Below are positions 41,332-49,588 of a stretch of 54,809 nt of DNA, piece by piece. The notes beneath the pieces were generated by a model. The model saw only the letters and a program-made list of their open reading frames with translations. It did not search any database and was not told where the DNA came from. The DNA comes from Nonomuraea candida (GTDB lineage Bacteria > Actinomycetota > Actinomycetes > Streptosporangiales > Streptosporangiaceae), in the NCBI RefSeq assembly GCF_000725485.1, contig NZ_JOAG01000057.1, positions 1 through 54,809 on the forward strand, written 5' to 3'. The translations under genes were made by a program, and so were the position numbers. How positions within the stretch are numbered: position 1 is the stretch's first letter; every line of letters starts with the position of its first letter.

Positions 41332-43062
41332 TCATTGGGCGTTCACCTGGAAGACCCGGCGGTAGGCGGGGTCCTGCCACAGCTCCTGGTGGGGCCCGCG
41401 GGCGCGGACCTTGCCGTCCTCCAGCCAGACGACCTGGTCGGCGCGGGCGGCGGTGGCGAGCCGGTGGGCCGCGATCAGCCGGGTGCGGCCGCGCGGGTCG
41501 GTGGTCAGGGCCCGGCCGACCTGGCGTTCGGTCACGGTGTCGAGGCTGGAGGTGGCGTCGTCGAGCACCAGCAGCCGCTCCCCCTGGGCGAACGCCCTGG
41601 CCAGGCCGATCCGCTGGCGTTCGCCGCCGGACATGGGGGCTTCGGCGAGCGGGGTGTCGTAGCCGAGCGGGAGCCGCCGGATGAACGCGTCCGCGCACGC
41701 GTCCCCGGCCGCTCCCGCGGGCTCCGGCCCGATGGCGTCGCCGATCGTCTCGCCGACCAGGACCGGGCGTTCGAAGGCGTACCCGATGGCCCGTCGCAGC
41801 TCCTCTTCGGTCAGCTCGGGGAGCGGGACGCCGTCGAGCAGCACCGCCCCGCGGTCGGGGTCGACCAGCCGCCCGGCGAGCGCGGCGAGCAGCGATTTGC
41901 CCGCCCCCGACCGTCCGACCACAGCCGTCACCGAGCCGCCGGGGATCGTGAGGTCGCCCACGGTCAGGCCGTTCACGGCGACGTCACGGAACTCCAGGGC
42001 GCCCGGCTGGTGCGGCGGGACCGACTTGTGCGGTGCGGCCGTCTCGGGCGGCGGGACCGTCCCGGGTGGTGCGGCCGTCTCGGGCGGAACGGGCGGAAGG
42101 GTGCGGGTGCCGTGCGCGACGGGCGGCACGGCGAGCACCTCGGCCACCCGGCCGGCCGCGGCCCGCGCCCTGGCCAGGCCGCTGACGTGGCCGAGGGCGG
42201 TGCTGAGCGCGGCGCCGAGCACCGCGTAGCGGGCGGCGGCGTACAGCTCCCCGACGGTGAGCTGGCCGGCGGCGAGCATGAAGCCGCCCACGGCGAGGAC
42301 GGCCACCTCCAGCAGCGGCACGACCAGCCCCGACCGGACGGCGGCCGAGGCGTTGGCCCGCCACAGCTCCATCCCGTGCGCGCGCAGCTCGGGCAGCGGC
42401 GCGAGCACGCGCCGCGCCTCCCTGCCGGCCGTGCCGGCCGCGGCGATCGTGCGCGCGCCGGCCAGCGCCTCCACGAGCCGGGCGGCGATCTCCCCCTGCA
42501 GCTCCTGGTAGCCGCCGGCGATGGCGGTCGTGCGGCGCAGGAACGCCCGCAGGACGAGCAGGATGACGACGATGCCCGCCCCGAGCGTCAGCGTCAGGAC
42601 GGGGGCGATGAGCGTGAGCGCGACCAGCGCGCCCACCGTGGGCACGACGAGGGCGAGCGCGCTGGTCACCGTCTCCGGCGCTCTGCCGACCTCCTCGGTG
42701 TTCAGGCCGGCGCGGGTGACGAGCTCGCCTTCGGGAAAGCGGCGGGTGGCCGCGGAACCGCTGCCGAGCACGTGCCGCAGCAGGCCGGAGCGGAGGGTGG
42801 CGGCGGCGTGCGCGCCGCTGGCGCCGCGCGCCCACACGCCGAGGCTCTCGCAGAGCATGACGGCGGCGACCGCGCACACGCAGAGGGTCAGCCAGGGGGT
42901 GCCGCCCGGCGGATTCGCCACGAAGGCGTCGACGGTGCGGCCGATCAGGTACGGGAGCGCCAGCTCCCCTGCCGCTCCGACGACGGCCGTGACGGCCAGG
43001 ACGACGGGCCATGGGCCGCCGCGCCGCACCGCGCCGATCACGAGGCGATCCGCTTCCCGCAC
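41332..43062 (-). CDS. ABC transporter ATP-binding/permease, first of the lanthipeptide pair (RamA-like)
   Basis: A 576-residue half-transporter with a membrane domain (about residues 15-300) and an ATPase domain: Walker A VGRSGAGKSLLAAL, Q-loop near AIGYAFERPVLVGETI, signature MSGGERQRIGLARAF and Walker B LLVLDDATSSLD. I use GTG 43062 because GAGGAGG sits six bases before it; the open frame reaches 43182 but would overlap the precursor peptide gene. A Pro/Thr/Val-rich repetitive linker (PPETAAPP-type) joins the two domains. It follows the precursor gene across a strong hairpin. Confidence 0.92.
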   Translation of the reverse strand: MREADRLVIGAVRRGGPWPVVLAVTAVVGAAGELALPYLIGRTVDAFVANPPGGTPWLTLCVCAVAAVMLCESLGVWARGASGAHAAATLRSGLLRHVLGSGSAATRRFPEGELVTRAGLNTEEVGRAPETVTSALALVVPTVGALVALTLIAPVLTLTLGAGIVVILLVLRAFLRRTTAIAGGYQELQGEIAARLVEALAGARTIAAAGTAGREARRVLAPLPELRAHGMELWRANASAAVRSGLVVPLLEVAVLAVGGFMLAAGQLTVGELYAAARYAVLGAALSTALGHVSGLARARAAAGRVAEVLAVPPVAHGTRTLPPVPPETAAPPGTVPPPETAAPHKSVPPHQPGALEFRDVAVNGLTVGDLTIPGGSVTAVVGRSGAGKSLLAALAGRLVDPDRGAVLLDGVPLPELTEEELRRAIGYAFERPVLVGETIGDAIGPEPAGAAGDACADAFIRRLPLGYDTPLAEAPMSGGERQRIGLARAFAQGERLLVLDDATSSLDTVTERQVGRALTTDPRGRTRLIAAHRLATAARADQVVWLEDGKVRARGPHQELWQDPAYRRVFQVNAQ

Positions 43063-43085
43063 GCCGCGCCTCCTCAGCTTGTGAC

Positions 43086-43118
43086 GTCCCCGCGCCGTGA
43101 CGGAGACGGCGCGGGGAC
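43086..43118 (-). terminator. 13-bp hairpin between precursor and transporter genes
   Basis: GTCCCCGCGCCGT and ACGGCGCGGGGAC pair perfectly around a 7-base loop. No T-run follows, so it is likely a partial terminator or mRNA-stabilising stem that lets the precursor be made in excess over the downstream transporters, as in many lanthipeptide operons. Confidence 0.65.
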
Positions 43119-43133
43119 GGGGTTCATCGCATA

Positions 43134-43265
43134 TCAGTGGCAGAGAGCGACACTGAGGTTGCTGGGCTTGCCGGAGTGGCAAGAGAGAACGGTCAGCGTG
43201 CTGCCGCCGCTGGCCACGTCGCTGGCCGCGGGAGCCTCAAGACCCTGCAGGTCGAGAAGTACCAT
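43134..43265 (-). CDS. lanA: Class III lanthipeptide precursor, SapB/RamS-like
   Basis: A 43-residue peptide with AAGGAGGTG eight bases before ATG 43265. The leader begins MVLLDLQGLE, holding the (L/F)DLQ motif that class III synthetases recognise (RamS has LFDLQ). The core carries two equal ring motifs, S22-x2-T25-x3-C29 and S35-x2-S38-x3-C42, the same S-x2-S-x3-C spacing found twice in SapB, joined by a HSGKP linker. After dehydration and cyclisation each would give a labionin or lanthionine ring. Pro12 and Ala-rich residues 11-14 are possible protease sites. The final ripened product is presumably a short amphiphilic peptide, perhaps acting on aerial growth as SapB does. Confidence 0.92.
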   Translation of the reverse strand: MVLLDLQGLEAPAASDVASGGSTLTVLSCHSGKPSNLSVALCH

Positions 43266-43317
43266 GTCGTGCACCTCCTTCCGTGGTGTTGTCGGGGGCA
43301 GGCCGCTCGGGTGCGGC

Positions 43318-45807
43318 CTACAGGAACGGCAGTGGGCAGGGTTCGTCGCCCATCGCCGAGGCGAGGGCGAAGAGCACGCCGGCCGTTCCGGTCGCGAAAT
43401 CCATGGACAGGCGAAGGAGCTGGTCGCCGGGGAAGGCCAGTCCCCCGGCGTACGGCAGCGCGTGCCACCGCAGCCCCTTCACCAGTGCCGGCACGTCGCC
43501 CGCCCGTGCCGCGATGAGCCCGGCGCGCCCGGTGAACAGGCCCGCCTGGACGAAGAAGCCCGCGCGCCCGGCCAGCCGCAGCTCGGTCAGGGCGGTGGCC
43601 AGCTCGTCGTCGTGCCGGTGCCGCAGGTAGCGCTCCAGCACCAGCGCGATCCCGGCCGACCCCTCGTCCAGGTACGGCAGCAGCCGCCACCCCTGGTTCA
43701 CCTGGAGCGAGCCGTCCTCGGCGTGGCGGCAGCGCCGCAGGTCCTGCCGGAGCGCGGTGGCCGCCAGGTCGAGCAGGGCCGGGTCGCCGGTGTGCTCGTA
43801 GGCGTGCAGGAACAGCAGCGCGGGCCCGGAGGAGCCGTGCATGAGCCCGGCGCGCGGGTTGGTCCCGCCGCTGATCTCGGGCACGGTGGCGTCGAGCCGC
43901 TCGGCGCAGATGTCCACCGCGCGCAGGGCCTGGCCGGTGTGGCCGAAGTGGAGCAGGTTGAGGCCGATGCCGGACAGGCCGGACAGCAGGGCCGACTCCA
44001 GGCGGTCCCACTTCTCGCGCAGGCACGCCGCGATCAGCTCCTGGGCGTCGTCCTGGTGGCCGAGCAGGCCCAGCACGTACGCGATGCCGTGCAGCCCGTC
44101 GTACAGGCCCAGGCCGGAGCCGCGTACGGGGCGCAGCGCGCGGTCGCGTAACCAGCGTTCGTACTCGGGGTAGGGGCCGAGCCCGGCGCGGGCCAGGGCG
44201 AACAGCACGCCGGCCGCGCCGTGGGCGAGGTTGAGCCCGCCGCCCGGCTGGAACTGGGCCACGTCGCCGGGGAAGAGCCGGTCGTCGCGCTCGGGCGTGG
44301 CGGCGGCCGTGATGGCCCGGGCCATGGCGTCGCGCAGCTCCGGCCAGCCCGCCTCGCCCGGCATGGGCACGCCGGCGTCGTACGCGGCCGGGGCGGGGCC
44401 GCCCATGATGGTGGCCACGGCGTCGTCGATCAGATCGGCGGGCACCGGGAACGTCTCCTTGACGATCTCCCCGAGGTGCACGACCTTGGCCCGGTGCAGC
44501 GGCAGCATGATCGTGCACTGCGGCGCGAACAGGCCCAGGCGCAGGCAGGCCAGCGCGTACCGGTCCACGTCCACGCCCTGCCGGTCGGCGGGGGCGGCGA
44601 AGGCGGGGTGCGCGAGCGCGGCGCGGGCGCGTTCGTCGGCGAGCGTGGCGACCTCGTAGTCGATCAGCGCCACCCGGCCGTCGTCGGCGAGCAGGATGTT
44701 GTCGGGGTGCAGGTCGCCGAAGACGACCCCGCGCTCGTGCAGCGAGGCGACCGCCCGCGTCACGGTGTCCAGGGTCTCGACGGCCCAGGAGGTGTACTCG
44801 GCCAGGTCCTGCTCGGTGCAGGTGGCGCGGGTCAGCGGGTAGCGGTGCACCAGCCGCCGCTGGAGCGGGGTGCCGTCCACGAACTCCTGCACGAGGAAGT
44901 GGTGCTCGCCGAGCGTGAAGTAGCCGCGCGGCTCGGGGGCGGCGGACAGGCCCGACAGGCGTTCGAGCACGTCGCGCTCGTGCTCGACGCGGGCGACGGC
45001 GTCGCGGCCGGCGGCGTCGAGCCCGGCGTGCGGCCTGGCCTCCTTCAGCACCACCCGCTCGCCGGTGCGCTGGTCGCGCCCCAGATAGACGCCGCCGCCG
45101 TTGGAGAAGTGCAGGACGCTCTCGATCGTGTACGGCAGGCCGGCCGTCGTCACGGCGTTACGCGCGGCGAGCTGCGGCTCCAGGAAGGCGGGCAGCGTCG
45201 TCCACGGCGGCACCGAGAACGTGGCCCCGCGCACGTCGGGCACGAGCCGGCCGTCGCCGTCGATGACGGCCAGCACCCGCTCGCCGGAGGGGGAGAGACA
45301 GTGCCGCTCGGCGAAGCCGCCGTAGCGCACGAACAGGGGTCCGGCGTTGTAGCGCAGATCGCTGAGAATGTACGGCCCGCGCACGTCGCGGAGTAACTCG
45401 TCGAGCTCCTTGAGCACGAGTTCGAGCTGCGCCTCGTCCCTCGGGTAAATGGTGACCAACTTGCCGCTGGAGGCCCGGGAGGCGGCCTTGGAGTTCACCA
45501 TGACCAGCACCGGCAGGCCGCGCAGGAACTTGAAGGCGATGCCGCGCGGCATGCAGTAGTCCCAGACGGCCTCGATGGCCTTCTCGGCGTCCTCCACGCG
45601 GGCGGAGACGTGGATTTTCCAGCCCTGCATGGGAAGGGGCGGCGTGTCGCCGGGGGCGTAATAGCACCAGGTGTCGGTGAGGGCGGTGGACCAGCCGGCG
45701 GGCACCGGCCTGCGCAGAATGGGAAAGTCGGCGTCGTCGGCCGTGCTGTGCTCCAGCGTGTCGTAGAAACACGGGTCAACAAGGCAATAGAGCTCGTACT
45801 TGTCCAT
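43318..45807 (-). CDS. lanKC: Class III lanthipeptide synthetase LanKC (RamC-like)
   Basis: An 829-residue three-domain enzyme that dehydrates Ser/Thr of the precursor and forms the rings. Residues about 1-220 are the phospho-Ser/Thr lyase region (YCLVDPCFYDTLEH at the start, FKFLRGLPVLVMVNSK). Residues about 225-470 are the kinase: VVLKEARPH with the ATP-binding Lys, VFGDLHPDNILL catalytic loop, VALIDYEVA metal loop. Residues about 490-829 are LanC-like (GVLFALARAG, GLYDGLHGIAYVLGLLG, GLMHGSSGPALLFLH) but lack the Cys-Cys-His zinc ligands, as in class III enzymes. GGAGGT precedes the ATG. The precursor gene follows 52 bases downstream. Confidence 0.95.
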   Translation of the reverse strand: MDKYELYCLVDPCFYDTLEHSTADDADFPILRRPVPAGWSTALTDTWCYYAPGDTPPLPMQGWKIHVSARVEDAEKAIEAVWDYCMPRGIAFKFLRGLPVLVMVNSKAASRASSGKLVTIYPRDEAQLELVLKELDELLRDVRGPYILSDLRYNAGPLFVRYGGFAERHCLSPSGERVLAVIDGDGRLVPDVRGATFSVPPWTTLPAFLEPQLAARNAVTTAGLPYTIESVLHFSNGGGVYLGRDQRTGERVVLKEARPHAGLDAAGRDAVARVEHERDVLERLSGLSAAPEPRGYFTLGEHHFLVQEFVDGTPLQRRLVHRYPLTRATCTEQDLAEYTSWAVETLDTVTRAVASLHERGVVFGDLHPDNILLADDGRVALIDYEVATLADERARAALAHPAFAAPADRQGVDVDRYALACLRLGLFAPQCTIMLPLHRAKVVHLGEIVKETFPVPADLIDDAVATIMGGPAPAAYDAGVPMPGEAGWPELRDAMARAITAAATPERDDRLFPGDVAQFQPGGGLNLAHGAAGVLFALARAGLGPYPEYERWLRDRALRPVRGSGLGLYDGLHGIAYVLGLLGHQDDAQELIAACLREKWDRLESALLSGLSGIGLNLLHFGHTGQALRAVDICAERLDATVPEISGGTNPRAGLMHGSSGPALLFLHAYEHTGDPALLDLAATALRQDLRRCRHAEDGSLQVNQGWRLLPYLDEGSAGIALVLERYLRHRHDDELATALTELRLAGRAGFFVQAGLFTGRAGLIAARAGDVPALVKGLRWHALPYAGGLAFPGDQLLRLSMDFATGTAGVLFALASAMGDEPCPLPFL

Positions 45808-45879
45808 CTGGCGGGGACCTCCGGGGCGGTGTGCTTAGAGCCTGCCGCCCCGGGCGCCGATCCGGCTAGTCACATTGTG

Positions 45880-45909
45880 CAGCCAAATTACGTGCCTATG
45901 TAACAGCCA
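45880..45909 (-). promoter_or_regulatory. Direct TGGCTG repeats upstream of lanKC
   Basis: On the minus strand TGGCTG occurs twice, 24 bases apart, each followed within a few bases by an ACA-containing stretch, 75-100 bases before lanKC in an AT-richer patch. Response regulators of the RamR type bind direct repeats in this position in S. coelicolor, so this is a candidate site; the match is not to a known consensus. Confidence 0.35.
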
Positions 45910-45959
45910 TTTGTGACGTCCTCACTATTCACCGGGCGCCGTGTCATTTTTTCATGCGG

Positions 45960-47120
45960 TCATTTCTTGTGCGGCACGTACACGCTGAAGGTGAACTGCC
46001 CGGTCCTGGACGAGGTGGCCTCCAGCCAGCCCCCCAGGCCGGAGACGCGCTCGGCCAGGTTGAGCAGGCCCTGGCCGGCGTCTCCCGGGCGGCGCGGCGG
46101 GCGCACCCCGTCGTTCCTGATCGTCAGGCGCACCATCTGGTCACGTTCCAGCAGGTGCACCGAGCACTGGCGGGCCTCGGCGTGCCGCAGCACGTTCGTC
46201 ACGCCCTCGCGCAGGGCGTGCGTGAGGGCCTCCTCCACCTCGTGCGGCAGGTCGCGGCAGGCCACCCTGATCTGGCAGCGCACCCGCGCCGACTCCAGCA
46301 GCGAGCGCGCCGAGCCCAGCTCGGCCGCCAGCGAGGAGCTGCGCAGGCCGTGGGCCACGGCCCGCACGTCGGAGGAGAGCACGCGCAGCAGCTCCAGCGT
46401 CTCGCTCACCTCGTCCCGCGCCTTGGGGTCCCGCTCGGCGATCAGCCGCTCCAGGAGCTGCACCTTCAGCACCAGCACCGTGAGCCGGTGCCCGACCAGG
46501 TCGTGCAGGTCGCGGGTGAAGCGGCGGCGCTCCAGCACGACGGCCTTGCGCATGACCTCGGTGCGCGCCTCGGCGAGCTGCCCGGCCCGCCGGGCCAGGC
46601 TCACGATGGCGTACTCGGCCACGCCGGCCAGCGGCGCGGCCAGCGCCCAGACCGGGTCGATCATGGTGGCGTCGGGGGCGGCCAGCATCACGGGCCCGCA
46701 GGCCAGCGCCAGCAGCACCAGCACGATGGAGCGGATCCGGCCCGCCATCACCAGCAGCGCGCCCGTCAGCAGCCCGCAGACCGGGGTCCACGCCGCGCCG
46801 AACACCGTCAGCGGCAGATACGTCAGCCACGCCTGCACGGCCACGATCCACCACGAGCCGGCCCGGCGCGCCGGCGTCTCGGTGATGAACTTCACGTGCA
46901 GCACCAGCAGGACGAGCAGCGTCACCGCCCCTTCGACGACCCTCCCCGCCCCGGCCAGCCCGGCCAGGACCGCCACGGACAGCCCCGCGATCCCCGCCAC
47001 CAGGCCCGCCCGGCCCGCCCAGCGCGGAGATGAAAGATCGTCGAGCTTGGCACGCGCCCGGGACAACAGTCCACGGTGTGTGTCCTCCACCTCACCCCCG
47101 GTATGCGTCGGGTCCGCCAC
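45960..47120 (-). CDS. Sensor histidine kinase (HisKA_3/NarX-DesK type)
   Basis: A 386-residue membrane kinase. Hydrophobic helices span residues about 37-180 (several segments, e.g. LVAGIAGLSVAVLAGLAGAG). The dimerisation domain has the phosphoacceptor His in RRFTRDLHDLVGHRLT (about residue 210). The HATPase domain shows ALREGVTNVLRHAEA, TIRNDG and GQGLLNLAERVSGLGG. GTG 47120 starts it. It lies directly upstream of lanKC on the same strand and probably phosphorylates the NarL-type regulator at the other end of the cluster, since no other partner is visible. Confidence 0.9.
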   Translation of the reverse strand: MADPTHTGGEVEDTHRGLLSRARAKLDDLSSPRWAGRAGLVAGIAGLSVAVLAGLAGAGRVVEGAVTLLVLLVLHVKFITETPARRAGSWWIVAVQAWLTYLPLTVFGAAWTPVCGLLTGALLVMAGRIRSIVLVLLALACGPVMLAAPDATMIDPVWALAAPLAGVAEYAIVSLARRAGQLAEARTEVMRKAVVLERRRFTRDLHDLVGHRLTVLVLKVQLLERLIAERDPKARDEVSETLELLRVLSSDVRAVAHGLRSSSLAAELGSARSLLESARVRCQIRVACRDLPHEVEEALTHALREGVTNVLRHAEARQCSVHLLERDQMVRLTIRNDGVRPPRRPGDAGQGLLNLAERVSGLGGWLEATSSRTGQFTFSVYVPHKK

Positions 47121-47266
47121 GTCGCTCGGCCGCCCACCGTTTGTAACGTTCCTCTAATCGACCTGATCAGCATCGCCCGTGTAAAGGTCGTTTCCGCTTT
47201 TGGACACGCCTGACTTCCCGTCCGCCCACTCGGTTAACCATGCATTCGGGCCATATGGTGAGCGGT

Positions 47267-47830
47267 ATGGATTACACGCGGCTCGGTAAATCAGGTGTGA
47301 AAGTTTCGCGGGTTTGCCTCGGCATGATGAGCTACGGCGACCCCGCCCGGCAGGAATGGGCGCTGACCCGGGACCGGGCGGAGCCCCTCGTGCGCAGGGC
47401 GGCCGAGGCCGGAGTGACGTTCTTCGACACCGCCGACTACTACAGCGGGGGCGAGAGCGAGGTCGTGACCGGCGAGGTGCTGCGCGGGATCTTCCCCAGC
47501 CGGGAGGACTACGTGCTGGCCACGAAGGTGTACTTCCCGATGGGCAGGGGCGTCAACGACCGGGGGCTGTCGCGCAAGCACATCCACGCCGCCATCGACG
47601 CCTCGCTGCGGCGGCTCGGCACGGACTACGTGGACCTCTACCAGATCCACCGCTGGGACGACGAGACGCCCATCGAGGAGACCATGGAGGCGCTGCACGA
47701 CGTGGTCAAAGCGGGCAAGGCCCGCTACCTGGGGGCCTCCAGCATGTGGGCCTGGCAGTTCGCCAAGGCGCAGCACGTCGCCGAGCGCAACGGCTGGACG
47801 AGGTTCGTCTCGATGCAGCCCCACTACAAC
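47267..47830 (+). pseudogene. Aldo/keto reductase, N-terminal half (gene split by insertion)
   Basis: Residues 1-188 of an aldo/keto reductase that reduces carbonyls with NADPH: MDYTRLGKSGVKVSRVCLGMMSYGDP, catalytic Asp and Tyr in FFDTADYYSGGESE, Lys in VLATKVYFPM, His in DLYQIHRWDDETPIEE. The homology ends at MQPHYN (47830), after which the frame reads a short unrelated tail to a stop at 47881. The missing part continues at 51929. The tail lacks the NADPH-binding C-terminal loop, so this half should be inactive. Confidence 0.92.
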
Positions 47831-47881
47831 AAGTACTTCACTTCATGCGGCATGAGGGATGGGCTTGCACTAGCTGCATGA

Positions 47882-48247
47882 TCGTCCCATATTCATCCTC
47901 CGACCTGCACCTTTGCCGGTACTGAGCCAGGTACGTGTGTCCATGCATGATCGGCAAGTGCTCTGACGGCGACAACTTTCTCTACAGGGTCAAGGCGTCG
48001 GCGCTGCGCGCCGCCGCGCGGGCGGCAGGACGGCCGCCCTCCCCGCCGGGCATGCGGCCTGGGAGCCGGTCCCGGCGGGAGCGGCCAAGCCGCCCGCAGT
48101 CAGGTGTACAGGCCGGGAGCGCCTTACTTCGGAGCGGCCTCACGATCGCCAGAGCCGGGCTGATCTCGGTTTCGGGCTGGGGGCGATCGACGGTCCAGGA
48201 CTTCGTTCCTCAGCCCTGGCCCACCGCACCAGCGGCTGACCTGCTTG
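47882..48247. other. Left end of the element, no supported gene
   Basis: About 365 bases with GC-rich inverted-repeat-like patches (e.g. CGGCGCTGCGCGCCGCCGCG around 48000) and no frame with a recognisable product. It may hold remains of the element's end. Confidence 0.45.
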
Positions 48248-48751
48248 CTAGCGAATCTCGGATCGGGTGACTACGAGCGCGGTCCACTCGTCGAGCGAGA
48301 GTTCATAGACGGAAGAAAGCTCCTGCATGCTCTCTGCGCTTGGAACGGCCAGTGCGCGCTCAAAGTCGTTGATCGTCGATTGGCCGATTCCGGTCCGCAC
48401 GCTGACCTCTTTCTGCGAGAGTCCCGCGTTCTCTCGCGCGTCACGAAGTTGGCCGGCCAGCCTTCCTTCAGGACCCGGCGGGAGACTGGACGGACGAGGA
48501 GTTGCCGACCGTGACGTCTTGTTCGTCTCGGAAGCGACCTGTGAAGAGTTCGCATAGGTCGCGATTCCACCTGACAGGAGCCCAATGACGATCAGGGCAG
48601 CCAACACAAGCCAGATGAAGCCAAACCCACCAGCATCGGAGCTGGCCGTAGGCGCGGGAGCGGCAGCGGCGGGGCCGCGTCGCTTGTGGGCTCTAACCCG
48701 AACGATCTTGCCGCTCCTGAGACGCCGCAAGTGGGACCGGACGGAAACCAT
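48248..48751 (-). CDS. Membrane-anchored XRE-type protein (C-terminal helix-turn-helix)
   Basis: A 167-residue protein. The N-terminus is basic (RSHLRRLRSGKIVRVRAHKRRG), a single transmembrane helix lies at about residues 44-66 (FIWLVLAALIVIGLLSGGIATYA), a Ser/Pro-rich linker follows, and an XRE helix-turn-helix is at about residues 98-155 (LRDARENAGLSQKEVSVRTGIGQSTINDFERAL). The order, with the DNA-binding domain after the membrane helix, resembles RodZ-like proteins turned round. It may be a membrane-tethered repressor of element genes. Confidence 0.7.
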   Translation of the reverse strand: MVSVRSHLRRLRSGKIVRVRAHKRRGPAAAAPAPTASSDAGGFGFIWLVLAALIVIGLLSGGIATYANSSQVASETNKTSRSATPRPSSLPPGPEGRLAGQLRDARENAGLSQKEVSVRTGIGQSTINDFERALAVPSAESMQELSSVYELSLDEWTALVVTRSEIR

Positions 48752-48954
48752 GGAGCGAGGTTAAGCGGTGCCTCCGACACTTCCTCGACGGAATAAACAT
48801 GGAGAAAGCAAGGTCTATCTCTTTGGAGACGTGGACCTTACTTTATAGCGAGCATACGAGGCGTTAGGGAGCACACTCTATTGCGGTTAGCGCACACCTG
48901 GATAGGTGCGAACAACGATCCAGGGAGTTCATATCTCCGTCCTGACCCGCTGCG
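48752..48954. other. AT-richer spacer within the element
   Basis: About 200 bases with no supported gene. It is clearly less GC-rich than the rest (48790-48900) and probably carries promoters for the membrane-anchored regulator. Confidence 0.4.
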
Positions 48955-49197
48955 CTACCGGGGCAGCTCAGTGAGATCCTCCCAATGGAGCATCCAGCGT
49001 CGCATCCCCATCGGTAGGTCATGCTCTGGCCCATCGAGTTGGACGAAGGCGAAACGGCCGTCGCGCATGACGGCGATCACCACACCGGTGTAACCGGTCA
49101 TCAGCGATCCGAATGCTCGTGTCGTCATCGGGCTGTGCTCCATGCTGGAGATCAAGACCCGACATCCGTAAAGCCGCCACAAGCTCCGGGCACTCAC
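48955..49197 (-). CDS. Hypothetical plasmid-type protein
   Basis: An 80-residue protein starting at GTG 49197, which overlaps the stop of the preceding gene (GTGA), so translation is coupled. It contains LMTGYTGVVIAVMRDGRFAFVQLDG and ends RRWMLHWEDLTELPR. No family is recognised. Confidence 0.55.
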   Translation of the reverse strand: MSARSLWRLYGCRVLISSMEHSPMTTRAFGSLMTGYTGVVIAVMRDGRFAFVQLDGPEHDLPMGMRRWMLHWEDLTELPR

Positions 49198-49481
49198 GCG
49201 GTCCTCGGATCTTGAGCGAGTCCGGGCGCGACGTCCACCTCGCGCATGAGCCTGCGCAGTTCCGTGGTGCCGTCGGCGTCCAAGACGAGCGGGAACGGAG
49301 ACGGCCAGGCAGCGATCGCGTAGAAGCGCCGGGTGTACGGCCCGTAGAACACGACCCACCCGCGTTCAGAGCGGTCCAGTTCCCAGGCGGCGCGCCGCTG
49401 GTCGGGATCCCAGCCCTGCCATCCCGGCAACTGATGGTCGCCTCTGTTCGCATCGCCGGATGACGCTGTACGCCGTCTCAC
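49194..49481 (-). CDS. Hypothetical protein of actinobacterial integrative elements
   Basis: A 95-residue protein. GTG 49481 is favoured because GGAGGA stands four to five bases before it. The middle (RRAAWELDRSERGWVVFYG, then YTRRFYAIAAWPS and TTELRRLMREVD) resembles small proteins often seen near XRE regulators on actinomycete plasmids; the function is unknown. It is coupled to the next gene and separated from the XRE gene upstream by a strong terminator. Confidence 0.6.
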   Translation of the reverse strand: MRRRTASSGDANRGDHQLPGWQGWDPDQRRAAWELDRSERGWVVFYGPYTRRFYAIAAWPSPFPLVLDADGTTELRRLMREVDVAPGLAQDPRTA

Positions 49482-49534
49482 CCGTCCTCCAAGGTGGCCG
49501 TGCATCTCGCATTACGGCGACCGTAGAAACGGGG

Positions 49535-49575
49535 AAGGGGGCCGGTGTGCACGACCTGTGCACACCGGCCCCCTT
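49535..49575 (-). terminator. 18-bp perfect hairpin terminator
   Basis: AAGGGGGCCGGTGTGCAC and its exact complement enclose a 5-base loop (GACCT), 14 bases after the XRE gene stop on the minus strand and followed by TTCCCCGTTTC. It should stop transcription between the regulator and the small genes. Confidence 0.85.
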
Positions 49576-49588
49576 GACAGGCAGAGAT

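Noticed and set aside
40306..44151. A 1281-codon plus-strand frame across the transporter and synthetase genes
   Set aside because: It is opposite well-supported minus-strand genes with ATPase and kinase motifs; its product is low-complexity Arg/Gly/Pro, as expected from GC-biased third positions.
47240..47881. A complete short aldo/keto reductase
   Set aside because: Homology stops at 47830 and the rest of the same protein is found at 51914-52336, so it is a gene fragment.
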